From assembly GCF_040361435.1 (NCBI RefSeq), contig NZ_APNL01000005.1, forward strand, positions 178,180 through 242,179: 64,000 nucleotides of DNA. The letters run 5' to 3'. This DNA is from Salinisphaera sp002433465 (GTDB lineage Bacteria; Pseudomonadota; Gammaproteobacteria; Nevskiales; Salinisphaeraceae). Under the pieces are notes generated by a model. It worked only from the letters and a program-made list of their open reading frames with translations, was not told the DNA's origin and did no database searches. The position numbers were made by a program, and so were the translations under genes. Every line of letters starts with the position of its first letter. The stretch's first letter is position 1. Below are positions 42,821-52,416 of this stretch, piece by piece.

Positions 42821-44122
42821 ATGCCCAGCCACCGTTCACAGGCTACGCCGAAATCGTCGATGCACCCGGCCAGGCGCATGAGGCGCTGGTCAGGCCGCGC
42901 GCTGGCTCCCACCCTGCTCCTCGGCGCTGGCATAGCCGCCGCCGGCCCCTCCCAGACCGAATCCACGTACGACGCCGACGTAAGCGGGGCGCCGGATATC
43001 GCCACCCGCGATACGCTGCTCGGCGATATGGGCGGGCTGCGTCCCGCTGCCGAAGCCCGTGGGCTGAGCTTCGATGCGGTGGTCATCGGCGATTATTCGA
43101 TCGTACTCGACGGCGGCGCAGAGCCACGCGCAACCGCGGCACGCTATCTGATCGAGGCCGGCATCGAGCTGGATACCGAGGCCGCCTTTGGCTGGCCGGG
43201 CGGCACGCTGCGTGCGTCCTACCTGGGCTTTCACGGCGACAACGGCAACCTCGACAGCGGCGATATCCAGGTCTATTCCAACATCGACGAAACGCCGCTG
43301 GATGCGTTCTATTCGCTCTGGTATCGCCAGAACCTGTTCGACGAGCGCCTGGCCATCAAGATCGGCAAGATGGATGCCAACGAAGACTTCGCCTATGTCG
43401 ACAACGGCGATCAGTTCCTGAATTCCTCGCCCGGGTTTTCGCCCACAATCCTGGCGTTTCCCTCCTACCCCGATCCGGCCACCGGCATCGCGTTGTTCGC
43501 GGAGCTACCAGCCGGCGTCTATGCCCGTGCCGGCGTCTATGACGGCTCCAGCCTCAACGGCCGACGTACCGGCACCCGCGGGCCGGACAATTTTCTGGGC
43601 GACGACAGCGACCGCTTCAGCGTTGGCGAAGTCGGCCTCGAGTACCGGCTTGCCGAGCTGGACGGCCGGCTGGGATTCGGCTACTGGCGGCACGACGGCG
43701 ACTTCCCTCGTTTCGACGGCGCCGTAAACGACAGCGGCGACGGAATCTATCTGGTCTGGGACCAATCGCTCTACGACGATCCGGCCTCGCCGCTGGCAGT
43801 CGACGGCTTTGCCCAATATGGCCGGGCCGACGAACAGGTGAGCGAATTGGCTTCGCATATCGGCGCCGGGGTTCAGGTCACCGGCCTGATCGCCGACCGT
43901 CCCGACGATCTCACCGGTTTGATGGTCAGCCGGGTGGATTTCTCCGACGCGCCGGGTGCCGGCTTCACCCAGGACCACGAAACCGCGCTCGAAGTCTTCC
44001 ACGCCGTTCAGGTCACGCCCTGGATGGCGCTCAAGCCGGACTTCCAGTACATCGTCAACCCCGGCGGCATGGGACTGGACGACGCCAGGGTCGCGACCCT
44101 GCGCGGCGAGATCGCTTTCTAG
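42821..44122 (+). CDS. OprB-like carbohydrate-selective porin family protein
   Basis: 433 aa. After a basic N-terminus, ALAPTLLLGAGIAAAG acts as the signal peptide. The mature part shows the OprB pattern: LRPAAEARGLSFDAVVIGDY near the start, WPGGTLRASYLGFHG, the SLWYRQNLFDERLAIKIGKM segment, PDPATGIALFAEL, and the closing LKPDFQYIVNPGG with a C-terminal Phe. ATG 42821 follows AAGGA. OprB proteins admit sugars, but some relatives are linked with metals. Its position divergent from a Mn/Fe transporter and next to a shared palindrome makes a metal-related role possible. Confidence 0.82.
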   Translation: MPSHRSQATPKSSMHPARRMRRWSGRALAPTLLLGAGIAAAGPSQTESTYDADVSGAPDIATRDTLLGDMGGLRPAAEARGLSFDAVVIGDYSIVLDGGAEPRATAARYLIEAGIELDTEAAFGWPGGTLRASYLGFHGDNGNLDSGDIQVYSNIDETPLDAFYSLWYRQNLFDERLAIKIGKMDANEDFAYVDNGDQFLNSSPGFSPTILAFPSYPDPATGIALFAELPAGVYARAGVYDGSSLNGRRTGTRGPDNFLGDDSDRFSVGEVGLEYRLAELDGRLGFGYWRHDGDFPRFDGAVNDSGDGIYLVWDQSLYDDPASPLAVDGFAQYGRADEQVSELASHIGAGVQVTGLIADRPDDLTGLMVSRVDFSDAPGAGFTQDHETALEVFHAVQVTPWMALKPDFQYIVNPGGMGLDDARVATLRGEIAF

Positions 44123-44188
44123 CCACGGCCGGCCCGATATGACGGCACGCGTTTGACGTAGAAGCCCGGGCGGCCTAAAACGTTCGCC

Positions 44189-45085
44189 ATGAAATTCGGC
44201 GTCATCGGCGACATACACGGCTTCTGGGACGAACGCGATACCGCGTTCTTCAATGCCAGCGACTACGACATGCTGTTGTTCGTGGGCGACTTCGCGCGCG
44301 TGGTCAACAGTCTTCCCGTGGCGCGCCAGCTCGCCGCCCTGACCAAGCCGGCCTGGGCCATTCCGGGCAATCACGACGGCGTAGGCCTGTGGCAGCTGCT
44401 TGCCGAGGTCAAGAACCGGCCCCTGGCGGCGCGGCTGGGCGCGCGCGGTATGCACAAACGCGTACGTCGGCTCGACGAGGCCCTGGGCGGCATCCGTCTG
44501 GGCGGCTATACCCTGGCCGAACTCGATCGCGACCTGGGCCTGCTTGTCGCCCGTCCACATGCCATGGGGCCCAACCGTTTCTATTATCGCCACTATCTGA
44601 AATCGGCTTTCGGTGTCACCGATTTCCAGGCCAGCGCGGACAAGCTATGCGCGCTCGTCGACGCCGCCCCCGAAAACCTCATCGTGCTGGCCCACAATGG
44701 CCCGGCCGGTCTTGGCGATACGCCGGGTGCGCCCTTCGGCTGTGATTTCGATCCCGAATACGGTGACTTCGGCGATCCGGACCTGCGTGCGGCCATCGAC
44801 CATGCCCACGAAACCGGTCGCCGCGTGCGCACAGTGCTGGCCGGCCATATGCACCACCGCAGCAAGCATACCGGCGCCTGGCGCGATACCTGGGCCCACG
44901 ACGGTCAGACGCTGTATCTGAATGCCGCATGCGTGCCGCGTATCGAGCGCGAAGGCGGTCGACGCCATCATATTTCACTGGTGGTAGAGGCCGATCGGGT
45001 ACAAGCCGAAACCGTATTCGTCGACGGTGAAGGCCGTGATGTCAGCCGTCGATCGCTAGGCGCGCCGCCACTGTCCGAGCGGTGA
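44189..45085 (+). CDS. Calcineurin-like metallophosphoesterase
   Basis: 298 aa without signal peptide. The dinuclear-metal motifs are in order: GVIGDIHG (D and H), LLFVGDFAR (D), AIPGNHDG (N and H), VLAHNGP (H) and VLAGHMHHRS (GHxH). This is the full set of active metal ligands, so activity is likely. Substrates may be phosphomono- or diesters, including nucleotides; the family is too broad to decide. It stands alone between the porin gene and a converging receptor gene. Confidence 0.88.
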   Translation: MKFGVIGDIHGFWDERDTAFFNASDYDMLLFVGDFARVVNSLPVARQLAALTKPAWAIPGNHDGVGLWQLLAEVKNRPLAARLGARGMHKRVRRLDEALGGIRLGGYTLAELDRDLGLLVARPHAMGPNRFYYRHYLKSAFGVTDFQASADKLCALVDAAPENLIVLAHNGPAGLGDTPGAPFGCDFDPEYGDFGDPDLRAAIDHAHETGRRVRTVLAGHMHHRSKHTGAWRDTWAHDGQTLYLNAACVPRIEREGGRRHHISLVVEADRVQAETVFVDGEGRDVSRRSLGAPPLSER

Positions 45086-45125
45086 TCGCCAGCGGACCGA
45101 CCCTGCCAAGGCCAGAAACGAAACC

Positions 45126-45145
45126 GGGCGCCGTGCACGGCGCCC
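45126..45145. terminator. Perfect 20-bp palindrome between converging genes
   Basis: GGGCGCCGTG and CACGGCGCCC form a perfect palindrome between the metallophosphoesterase (+) and the receptor (-). On the minus strand it is followed by GGTTTCGTTTC, a weak T-rich tract, so it may end the receptor transcript. Confidence 0.5.
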
Positions 45146-45164
45146 GCACTATCATGGTCTACGG

Positions 45165-47390
45165 TCAGTCGAACCGGTAAGCCACACCGACGGTGAAGTT
45201 ACGTGGCGCACCATAGAAATACTGGTCGTAGAAGCCGACCTGTGTGGTATAGGTCTCATCGAACAGATTGTTCACTTTCGCCTGGACGCTGACCTCGGGG
45301 CTGAGCTGATAGCGCGCCAGTAGATCGACCAGCACATAGCTGTCCTGCGAAACATCGACCGTAGCGCCCGAGGCATTGGTCGCATCGGTCGTGGCTTCAC
45401 TCTGCCAGGCTACGCCGCCGCCCACGGTCAGCCCCTGCAAGGCCCCGGCCAGATCGTAGGTGGTGAACAAATCGAACGTTTGCTTCGACCGGCTGGTATT
45501 CAGGCGTTCGCCGTCCGGGCCTTCGGTATACGCGTAGGTATAGCCGGCATAGAGCTGCCAGCGGTCGGTGAGCGCGCCGTTGGCTTCGAGTTCGTAGCCG
45601 CGGGTGCGGGTACCGTCGACGCCGCGATACGCCCGCAGCGCGGTGCCGGCGACCACGCCGTCCTGTTCGGCAACGTTGTCTTGGCGAATCTCGAATACTG
45701 CCGCCGAGGCGTTGAGACGATCGCCGAACAGCGTGGCTTTGACGCCGCCCTCATAGTTGCTGCCGATCACCGGATCGAGCACCTGGCCGCTCTGGGAGAG
45801 TTCGGATTGCGGCTGGAATATCTCGGTGTAATTCGCATACAGCGAATAATCGTCGGTCAACACATAAAGCAACCCGGCATAGGGCGTGAATTCGCCGTTG
45901 TGCTCGAAATCGTTCGTGGTACCGAAATTGAACTGATCGGTGCTGTAATTCGTCACCCGTGCGCCCAACAACAGATCCAGTCGATCGCTGGCTTCCAGAA
46001 ACGACGCCACGAAGGCACTGGTCTGTCGCGTTTCGCCGCGCGAGGTATAGCCGTCGACCGGAGTATCCAGATATTCCGGGTTCGGGTAATCGAACCCCGG
46101 ATCCCGAAAATCGCCAAGCGGCGGGTTGGCGCCGCTGTAGGGCGGGCCCAGCGGCGGTGCCGGTGCGTAATACGGGTTGCTAAAATCCTGATCGCGATGC
46201 TGGGCGCCGAAGATGACTTCGTGGCTGCGTTCGAACGCCTCGAAGCGGCCGTTGAGCTTGAGATCGAAGGTATGCTGCGTACGGTTGCCGTCGATGCGAT
46301 AGAAACTGCCCGGCGTCATGCCGCTATTGGTGATCGGATCGGGGTTGCCGACCGGAAACAACACCCGCTGATCGAGGGCGCCGTCGTTGTAGAGATAGTG
46401 TCCCGTCAAGCTCCAGTCCGGATTAAAGCGATGGGTCACGTCGGCGAACACGTTGGTGATCTCGGTCTGGTGCGTGGCCCAGTCGGGGGCCGTGTTCGTC
46501 GAGCGCTCGTAGTTGGTCCGGCTATCGTCGGAAAAGAACAGCGGCAGGCCGCCGCTCATCGAGGCATCGGCCTCCTTGCGCTGATGCACCGAGCCGAGCG
46601 ACCACACCGTACGGCTGCCAATATCACCTTCGAGCACACCGTAGAAGGTGTTGTTGGTGTTGCCGTAGCGGTCGATGAACGAGTCTTGATCGTCATAGGC
46701 GTAGACGGCGCGCCCACGCAGCGATCCGGCCGCATTCAGCGGTCCCGTCACATCAACCACCGCGCGTTTCTTACTCCAGCTGCCGGTCGACAAGCGTAGC
46801 TCGCCTGCAAAATCGCGCCTCGGACGCTTGCGCACGAGATTGAGCGCGGCCGACGGTGTACCGGCGCCCTGCATCAGACCATTCGCGCCGCGCACCACTT
46901 CAATACGATCGTAGATCGCGGTATCGAGCGCCTTGTCGCCATAGGAAAAACGGTTGTCGTAGGTCACCGGCACGCCGTCGTAGATGATCGTGTTCACCGG
47001 CAGGCCACGCGACTGGATCTGGAACCGATTCGCGTCCGAGTTGCTGACGGTGATACCGGTGACACGGCCCACGGCGTCGATCACGCTTTCCAGATTCTCG
47101 TCTTGCATGCGTTGCTGGGTAAGCGTGGTGACCGACTGCGGCGTCTTTTCGAACGGCAGATTCATGCCGGTGGCCGTGTCCTGAGATGTCGCCCTATAGC
47201 CGACGTTTTCTCCGGACGCATCGATGGCAATAGCGTCATCGCTGACTTCTAGCGTTTCGAGCGTGACGGTTTCGGCGGCATCAGCGGTTTCGGTATCGCT
47301 TTGCGCATAGCTGACCCCACCGCTGGCGATAGCCACGGACAATACGAGATGCGCCGGCGTATACCGTGCGCGCAGATCCCTCAATAGCAT
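45165..47390 (-). CDS. TonB-dependent siderophore receptor
   Basis: 741 aa. The signal peptide ends near VSYAQ-S. The mature protein has the plug motifs LPFEKTPQSVTTLTQQRMQD and IEVVRGANGLMQGAGTPSAA, and a barrel closing with FTVGVAYRFD. It resembles FpvA/FecA-like ferric-siderophore receptors: ESVIDAVGRVTGITVSNSD, NANTIIYDGVPVTY-type plug loops, and 'SYGDKALDTAIYDR'. No N-terminal signalling domain is present, so it is not coupled to an ECF sigma factor. A Fur box lies about 100 bp upstream of ATG 47390. Confidence 0.92.
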   Translation of the reverse strand: MLLRDLRARYTPAHLVLSVAIASGGVSYAQSDTETADAAETVTLETLEVSDDAIAIDASGENVGYRATSQDTATGMNLPFEKTPQSVTTLTQQRMQDENLESVIDAVGRVTGITVSNSDANRFQIQSRGLPVNTIIYDGVPVTYDNRFSYGDKALDTAIYDRIEVVRGANGLMQGAGTPSAALNLVRKRPRRDFAGELRLSTGSWSKKRAVVDVTGPLNAAGSLRGRAVYAYDDQDSFIDRYGNTNNTFYGVLEGDIGSRTVWSLGSVHQRKEADASMSGGLPLFFSDDSRTNYERSTNTAPDWATHQTEITNVFADVTHRFNPDWSLTGHYLYNDGALDQRVLFPVGNPDPITNSGMTPGSFYRIDGNRTQHTFDLKLNGRFEAFERSHEVIFGAQHRDQDFSNPYYAPAPPLGPPYSGANPPLGDFRDPGFDYPNPEYLDTPVDGYTSRGETRQTSAFVASFLEASDRLDLLLGARVTNYSTDQFNFGTTNDFEHNGEFTPYAGLLYVLTDDYSLYANYTEIFQPQSELSQSGQVLDPVIGSNYEGGVKATLFGDRLNASAAVFEIRQDNVAEQDGVVAGTALRAYRGVDGTRTRGYELEANGALTDRWQLYAGYTYAYTEGPDGERLNTSRSKQTFDLFTTYDLAGALQGLTVGGGVAWQSEATTDATNASGATVDVSQDSYVLVDLLARYQLSPEVSVQAKVNNLFDETYTTQVGFYDQYFYGAPRNFTVGVAYRFD

Positions 47391-47487
47391 TCAAATCCCC
47401 CGGATAGGCCGGCCTCTCCCAAGGCCGGCAGCGTTGAACCGATGCATCGACACAAGTCGTCGCATCGGGCAGAGCTCCGGGAATATA

Positions 47488-47506
47488 AATGATAATTATT
47501 CGCATT
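47488..47506. promoter_or_regulatory. Fur box upstream of the third siderophore receptor
   Basis: AATGATAA-TTA-TTCGCATT is a close match to the Fur consensus (7 of 8 arm bases pair). It lies between the MFS gene and the receptor gene and is oriented to control the latter, whose start is 100 bp away on the minus strand. Confidence 0.8.
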
Positions 47507-47573
47507 CAAATAATTGACGGCATTTCTTTCCGCAAGCGGTGCATTACGCGACGTGTGCGGGCCGGCCGAACCG

Positions 47574-48827
47574 TCAGTTGCGCGTGCTGGCGCCCGCCTC
47601 GCGCGCGATCAGCCAGCACAGCGGCACCGTCATCGCCAGCATCAGCAGGCCCACGCCGGCATAGCTCGGCCCGAAACCCAGCAGGCGGCCGAGCTCCAGA
47701 CCGGCGGCCGGGCCGAGCGCGCCGCCGAAATCGCTCGACCACTGATACACCGACAACGCCCGGCCGTGCAGATGCGCAGGCGCGACATCGCCGAGCAGCG
47801 TCAGCAAGGGAATGGTCAGCCCGCCCGAGCCGACGCCGATCACCATCAGCGCCGCGGCCGCGGTAAGCGATGTACCGGCCAGGCCGAGGCCCACGAAACC
47901 GATGGCCACCAGGGCCATGGCCGGCAGCAGCAATCGCGTGCGCGATGCCGAGCGATCGAGTATGCGCCCCGCGGCCAGCGACGCACCCGCCCGAGCGGTC
48001 ATGAGCACCGCCATCAGCAGGCCGGCACTGCCTTCCGGGCCCAGCCCGAATACGAACAGCCCGCGCTGATCCACCACCACCGCGATGGTGGCCAGCAGCA
48101 CGCCGGATACGGCAAAGAACAACAGCGCGTTCGCGCCCCATATGATGCGCAGCGTCTTCACGCTTAGAAGCGCACGCCACTGTTCGCGCGTGCTTTCGCT
48201 GACCGTGCTGGGCCGTTTTTCCCCCGCCTGTGGCGCCGGCGTGGGTGGCAGCAAGAACAGCGTCAACGTGGCGGCAGCCACGCTCAGCGCGGTGGCGGTT
48301 AAAAACGCGGCGTTGGCCGAGGCCGCATCGGCGATCAGTCCGCCGATGACGAGCCCCGCGGGCAGCCCCAGGCTGATGGCCGTACGCACACGCGCGGTCA
48401 TGCCACCTCGGCTGGCACGTGGCGCGATGGCCATCACCGCCGCCAGGGTGCCCACCAGCAGCAGCGAGGAACCGATACCCCAGATGACGCGCCCGGCAAG
48501 AAACCACAGGCCCGGCGAATCGGCCACGAGCCCCACGGAGAAGGCCAGCGTACCGGCGGCCTCGATGGCCAGGCCCACCGCTACGGGCCAGCGTGCGCCA
48601 AAGCGATCGAGCAGACTGCCGGTGACCGGATTGAAACCCAAGCGGGTGATGCGGTTGGCCGACAGGATCAGCCCGATCATGAACCCGGAAATACCCAGAT
48701 CCATACCGATCACCGGGAGAATCGGAAACACAACGCCGCCGCCCACGCCGCCCAGAAAGGCGATGCCGGCAATCCCCCAGCCGGTCGCCGGGCTTTGTTT
48801 GGTTTGTACCGGCGCGCTGAAAATCAG
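47574..48827 (-). CDS. MFS transporter
   Basis: About 390-417 aa, depending on the start, with some twelve membrane helices. It has the MFS loop motif GSLLDRFGARWPV after the second helix and a related basic loop, AGRILDRSASRTRL, in the second half. The substrate is unknown. A GTG at 48746 would cut off most of the first helix (GWGIAGIAFLGGVGGGVVF). No ATG, GTG or TTG exists upstream before the in-frame stop at 48864. A CTG at 48827 has GGGGG 7 bases before it and forms a CTGA overlap with the stop of the previous gene, so it is my preferred start. The long gap to the receptor gene holds a Fur box. Confidence 0.8.
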   Translation of the reverse strand: MIFSAPVQTKQSPATGWGIAGIAFLGGVGGGVVFPILPVIGMDLGISGFMIGLILSANRITRLGFNPVTGSLLDRFGARWPVAVGLAIEAAGTLAFSVGLVADSPGLWFLAGRVIWGIGSSLLLVGTLAAVMAIAPRASRGGMTARVRTAISLGLPAGLVIGGLIADAASANAAFLTATALSVAAATLTLFLLPPTPAPQAGEKRPSTVSESTREQWRALLSVKTLRIIWGANALLFFAVSGVLLATIAVVVDQRGLFVFGLGPEGSAGLLMAVLMTARAGASLAAGRILDRSASRTRLLLPAMALVAIGFVGLGLAGTSLTAAAALMVIGVGSGGLTIPLLTLLGDVAPAHLHGRALSVYQWSSDFGGALGPAAGLELGRLLGFGPSYAGVGLLMLAMTVPLCWLIAREAGASTRN

Positions 48828-49846
48828 CGGCTGGCCCCCGATACGGCTTCGGCAGTCTGTTTTTCAGCCGCATCCGCAACCCGGCCGTAGCGCGCGGCGA
48901 CCAGAGCGCACACAATCAGCTGCAGCTGATGGAACAGCATCAGCGGCAGCACGGCACTGCCCAAGGCGCTGCCCGCGAACAGCACCTTGGCGATGGGAAT
49001 ACCGCTGGCCAGGGATTTCTTGGAACCACAGAACAGCAGCACGATTTCATCCTCGCGGGAGAAAAAGCGCCGGCCGACCGCGAAGGTCAGGCCCATCACG
49101 ATCGCCAGCAGCACGGCACATACCACCGCGATGACCGCCAGCGCCGACAACGGCGTGCGCTGCCAGAGCCCTTCCACCACCGACGCACTGAAAGCGCCGT
49201 AGACCACCAGCACGATCGAGCCCTGATCGACGAACTTGACCAGCCTGGGGTGTGCGGCCACCCAGCCGCCGATCCAGCGCCGCGCGATCTGGCCGACAAC
49301 GAACGGCAGCAGAATCTTGACCAGAATATCGACCACGGCGTTGAGCGAACCACCGCCGCTGATCGACTCGCTGCTGATCAGCAACCCGGCCAGCAACGGC
49401 GTGATGAAAACGCCCAGCAGGTTGGACAGGCTGGCACTGCACACGGCCCCGGGAATATTGCCGCGGGCCACCGAGGTAAACGCGATCGACGACTGTACCG
49501 TCGACGGCAGCAGACACAGAAACAGCACCCCTGCGAGCAGTTCCGGCGTGAGCCAGCCCGCCAGCAGGGGCTGCGACACCAGACCGATCAACGGAAACAG
49601 CGCGAACGTGGCCAGCAGCACCGCAACATGCAGTCGCCAGTTCGTCGCACCTGCGTAGATGGCATCGCGCGAGAGCTTTGCCCCGTGCAGGAAGAACAGC
49701 AGCGCGATGGCGGCGTTGGTGAGATAGTCGTAATAGATCGCCGCGGTGCCGTGGATCGGCAGAAAACTCGCGAGCGCGATGGCGCACAGCAGCGCAACGA
49801 TGAATCGATCCGGCAGGATCCGCTTGAGCCAGCTTAATTTCTGCAT
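48824..49846 (-). CDS. Bile acid:sodium symporter family protein (YfeH-like)
   Basis: About 340 aa with around ten membrane helices. Features of the SBF-like (DUF4137/YfeH) group are RILPDRFIVALLCAIALAS at the start, FFLHGAKLSRDAI, FLCLLPSTVQSSIAFTSVA, and FCGSKKSLASGIPIA in the second half. Members move organic anions; the bacterial YfeH substrate is unknown. Start ATG 49846 (MQKLSWLKRILPD). It is divergent from mutM and ends by overlapping the proposed start of the MFS gene by 4 bp. Confidence 0.88.
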   Translation of the reverse strand: MQKLSWLKRILPDRFIVALLCAIALASFLPIHGTAAIYYDYLTNAAIALLFFLHGAKLSRDAIYAGATNWRLHVAVLLATFALFPLIGLVSQPLLAGWLTPELLAGVLFLCLLPSTVQSSIAFTSVARGNIPGAVCSASLSNLLGVFITPLLAGLLISSESISGGGSLNAVVDILVKILLPFVVGQIARRWIGGWVAAHPRLVKFVDQGSIVLVVYGAFSASVVEGLWQRTPLSALAVIAVVCAVLLAIVMGLTFAVGRRFFSREDEIVLLFCGSKKSLASGIPIAKVLFAGSALGSAVLPLMLFHQLQLIVCALVAARYGRVADAAEKQTAEAVSGASR

Positions 49847-49965
49847 AGCGCAATTATACCGGCCGCGCCCTGGCCTGTTCACGCTTCACGCCCGACGGCC
49901 CGAAACCGCGCCGGCCGAAGCCATACCGCGCCTGGCGTGCGTGCGGATCGTGGCAGAATGATGCG

Positions 49966-50781
49966 ATGCCCGAGTTGCCCGAAGTCGAAACCACGCGCGC
50001 GGGGATCGAACCGCATGTGCGCGGCCAGCGCGTGCGTACAGTCGTCGTGCGCCAACCCCAGCTGCGCTGGCCGGTGTCCGAGGCGCTGGCGCGGGAACTG
50101 CCGGGCCAGCGCATCCGCACCGTCCATCGGCGCGCGAAATATCTGTTGTTCGAAGCCGAGACCGGGCATGTCTGCCTGCACCTGGGCATGTCCGGGCGGC
50201 TGCGTATCGTGCCCGCCGATACGCCTGTGGCCACGCACGATCATGTCGATATCGTGCTCGACAACGACTGGACGGTGCGCTTCAACGACGCCCGGCGCTT
50301 CGGTTCGATATTCTGGCTCGACGAGCCGCCGCAGACGTTCTCGCTGCTGGCCCATCTGGGCCCGGAACCGCTGGGCGATGCGTTCGACGGCGACTGGCTC
50401 TATGCCCGATCACGCGCACGCCGCGCGCCGGTGAAGACGTTCATCATGGACAGCGCGACCGTGGTCGGCGTGGGCAATATCTATGCCTGCGAAGCACTAC
50501 ACGCCGCCCGTATTCATCCCCGCCGGCCGGCGGGGCGCATTGGCAGGACGCGTTACCATGCCCTCGCAGCGGCCATACGGCAGGTATTGGCCGATGCCAT
50601 CGTGGCCGGGGGCACGACATTACGCGACTATATCGGCGTGGACGGGGATACCGGGTATTTTCAGCTGCGCCTGGCCGCCTATGGCAAGGCCGGGCAGCCC
50701 TGCCCGCGCGGCTGTGGGCCGATCCGTCGTGAAGTGATCGGCCAGCGCAGCACCTTCTTCTGCCCGGTCTGCCAGAAATGA
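49966..50781 (+). CDS. mutM: Formamidopyrimidine-DNA glycosylase MutM (Fpg)
   Basis: 271 aa. The N-terminus MPELPEVETTRAGIEPH supplies the catalytic Pro1 and Glu2 after Met removal. The lesion-recognition segments HLGMSGRLRI and NDARRFGSI are present, followed by GVGNIYACEALHAARIHP of the helix-two-turn-helix. The C-terminal zinc finger reads CPRGCG then CPVCQK; its first pair is spaced CX3C instead of the usual CX2C. It removes 8-oxoguanine and cuts the strand in base-excision repair. The gene is divergent from the bile-acid-symporter gene. Confidence 0.96.
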   Translation: MPELPEVETTRAGIEPHVRGQRVRTVVVRQPQLRWPVSEALARELPGQRIRTVHRRAKYLLFEAETGHVCLHLGMSGRLRIVPADTPVATHDHVDIVLDNDWTVRFNDARRFGSIFWLDEPPQTFSLLAHLGPEPLGDAFDGDWLYARSRARRAPVKTFIMDSATVVGVGNIYACEALHAARIHPRRPAGRIGRTRYHALAAAIRQVLADAIVAGGTTLRDYIGVDGDTGYFQLRLAAYGKAGQPCPRGCGPIRREVIGQRSTFFCPVCQK

Positions 50782-50826
50782 ACGCGCTGTTCGGGCGCAC
50801 CGCTTTCTACTGCCTGGATTGAGTCC

Positions 50827-52416
50827 ATGCGCTATATCGCTTTAATCGCCTTCATTGTCGCCACCGTGGGGTTCGGTTATCTCACCCTCGGCATGCCGCG
50901 TTATTTCGGGCTGTTCTTTCTGATCAGCGTGGCCTTTCTGGGCATGGGGCTGCACGACTTCTTCCAGCGCGAACATGCGCTGCTGCGCAACTATCCCCTG
51001 CTGGCGCATTTCCGCTGGATGATCGAAGCGATTCGTCCCGAGATCCGCCAGTACCTGCTGGAGTCGGATACCGAGGCCGCGCCCTTTTCGCGTGAGCACC
51101 GCTCGCAGGTGTACCAGCGCGCCAAGAACGTCAACGACGCCGACCCGTTCGGCACCGAACACAACGTCTATGCCGAAGGCCACGAATGGCTGGTGCATTC
51201 GATCGCGGCCAAGACGCCGAGCGAGACACCGCCGCGGGTGCGTATCGGCGGCCCGCAGTGCAGCCAGCCTTATGAAGCCTCTACGCTCAATATTTCGGCG
51301 ATGAGCTTCGGCTCGCTGTCGGCGAACGCGATCCGCGCGCTCAACCTGGGCGCGGCAAAGGGCGGCTTTGCCCACGATACCGGCGAGGGCTCGGTCAGCC
51401 GCCATCACAAGGAATTCGGCGGCGACCTGATCTGGGAGATCGGCAGCGGTTATTTCGGCTGCCGGCGCGCGGACGGCGGCTTCGACCGCGATCAGTACGT
51501 ACAGGTCGCCAACGATGACCAGGTCAAGATGATCGAGATCAAGCTCAGCCAGGGTGCCAAACCCGGCCATGGCGGCGTACTGCCCGGCTCCAAGGTCACC
51601 CCCGAGATCGCCGAGGCACGCGGTATCGACGTGGGGCAGACCTGTGTTTCGCCGCCGTCGCATTCGGCATTTTCCACGCCGATCGAACTGATGGAGTTCA
51701 TTGCCGATCTGCGCGAGGGTGCGAACGGCAAGCCGGTGGGCTTCAAGCTCTGCGTGGGCCACGGCTGGCAGTTCATGTCCATCGCCAAGGCCATGCTCAA
51801 GACCGGCATCACCCCGGATTTCATCGTCGTCGACGGCGCCGAGGGCGGCACCGGCGCGGCCCCGCTGGAGCTGGCCGACCATGTCGGCACGCCGCTGCGT
51901 GAGGGCCTGGTGTGGGTACACAACACGCTCGTCGGCGCAGGGCTGCGCGATCGTATCCGTATCGGCGCCTCGGGCAAGATCACCTCCGGCTTCAAGATGG
52001 CCGCGAACATGGCCCTGGGCGCGGACTGGTGCAACTCGGCGCGCGGCTTCATGTTCGCGGTAGGCTGCGTGCAGTCGGAATCCTGTCATACCGACCGCTG
52101 CCCCACCGGCGTAGCCACCCAGAACAAGTGGCGCCAGCGCGCGGTGGTGGTGCCCGACAAGGGCGAACGCGTCTACAACTTCCATCGGCGTACGGTCGCG
52201 GCCATGCAGGAAGTCGTCGCCACGGTCGGCCTCGACCATCCGGGCCAGCTGCGCCCGGAACATCTGTGCCGGCGTACTACCGACTCGGAAATCCATACCG
52301 CCGACCAGGTCTACCGGTTCCTGGAAACCGGCGAGCTGCTCACCCGCCAGGGCGACGGCCGCTACGAGCAGGCCTGGCGCAAGGCACAGGCGCATAGTTT
52401 CCTGCCCGCGATCTAG
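50827..52416 (+). CDS. FMN-binding glutamate-synthase-family protein
   Basis: 529 aa. Two short hydrophobic segments at the N-terminus (YIALIAFIVATVGFGYLTLG, then YFGLFFLISVAFLGMGL) indicate membrane anchoring. The rest is the FMN/Fe-S domain of glutamate synthase large subunit: PYEASTLNISAMSFGSLS, KGGFAHDTGEGSVSRHH, DFIVVDGAEGGTGAAPLE, RIGASGKITSGFK and the cluster-binding GCVQSESCHTDRCPTGVATQ. The glutamine amidotransferase and GXGXG C-terminal domains of GltB are absent. The true substrate and electron donor of these stand-alone proteins are unknown. The stop codon lies in the left end of the inverted-repeat element that follows. Confidence 0.9.
   Translation: MRYIALIAFIVATVGFGYLTLGMPRYFGLFFLISVAFLGMGLHDFFQREHALLRNYPLLAHFRWMIEAIRPEIRQYLLESDTEAAPFSREHRSQVYQRAKNVNDADPFGTEHNVYAEGHEWLVHSIAAKTPSETPPRVRIGGPQCSQPYEASTLNISAMSFGSLSANAIRALNLGAAKGGFAHDTGEGSVSRHHKEFGGDLIWEIGSGYFGCRRADGGFDRDQYVQVANDDQVKMIEIKLSQGAKPGHGGVLPGSKVTPEIAEARGIDVGQTCVSPPSHSAFSTPIELMEFIADLREGANGKPVGFKLCVGHGWQFMSIAKAMLKTGITPDFIVVDGAEGGTGAAPLELADHVGTPLREGLVWVHNTLVGAGLRDRIRIGASGKITSGFKMAANMALGADWCNSARGFMFAVGCVQSESCHTDRCPTGVATQNKWRQRAVVVPDKGERVYNFHRRTVAAMQEVVATVGLDHPGQLRPEHLCRRTTDSEIHTADQVYRFLETGELLTRQGDGRYEQAWRKAQAHSFLPAI

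Noticed and set aside
50842..52395. A 517-codon open frame antisense to the glutamate-synthase-like gene
   Set aside because: It lies wholly inside a gene with clear family motifs; its translation has no recognisable domain. Long antisense frames are expected in GC-rich coding sequence.
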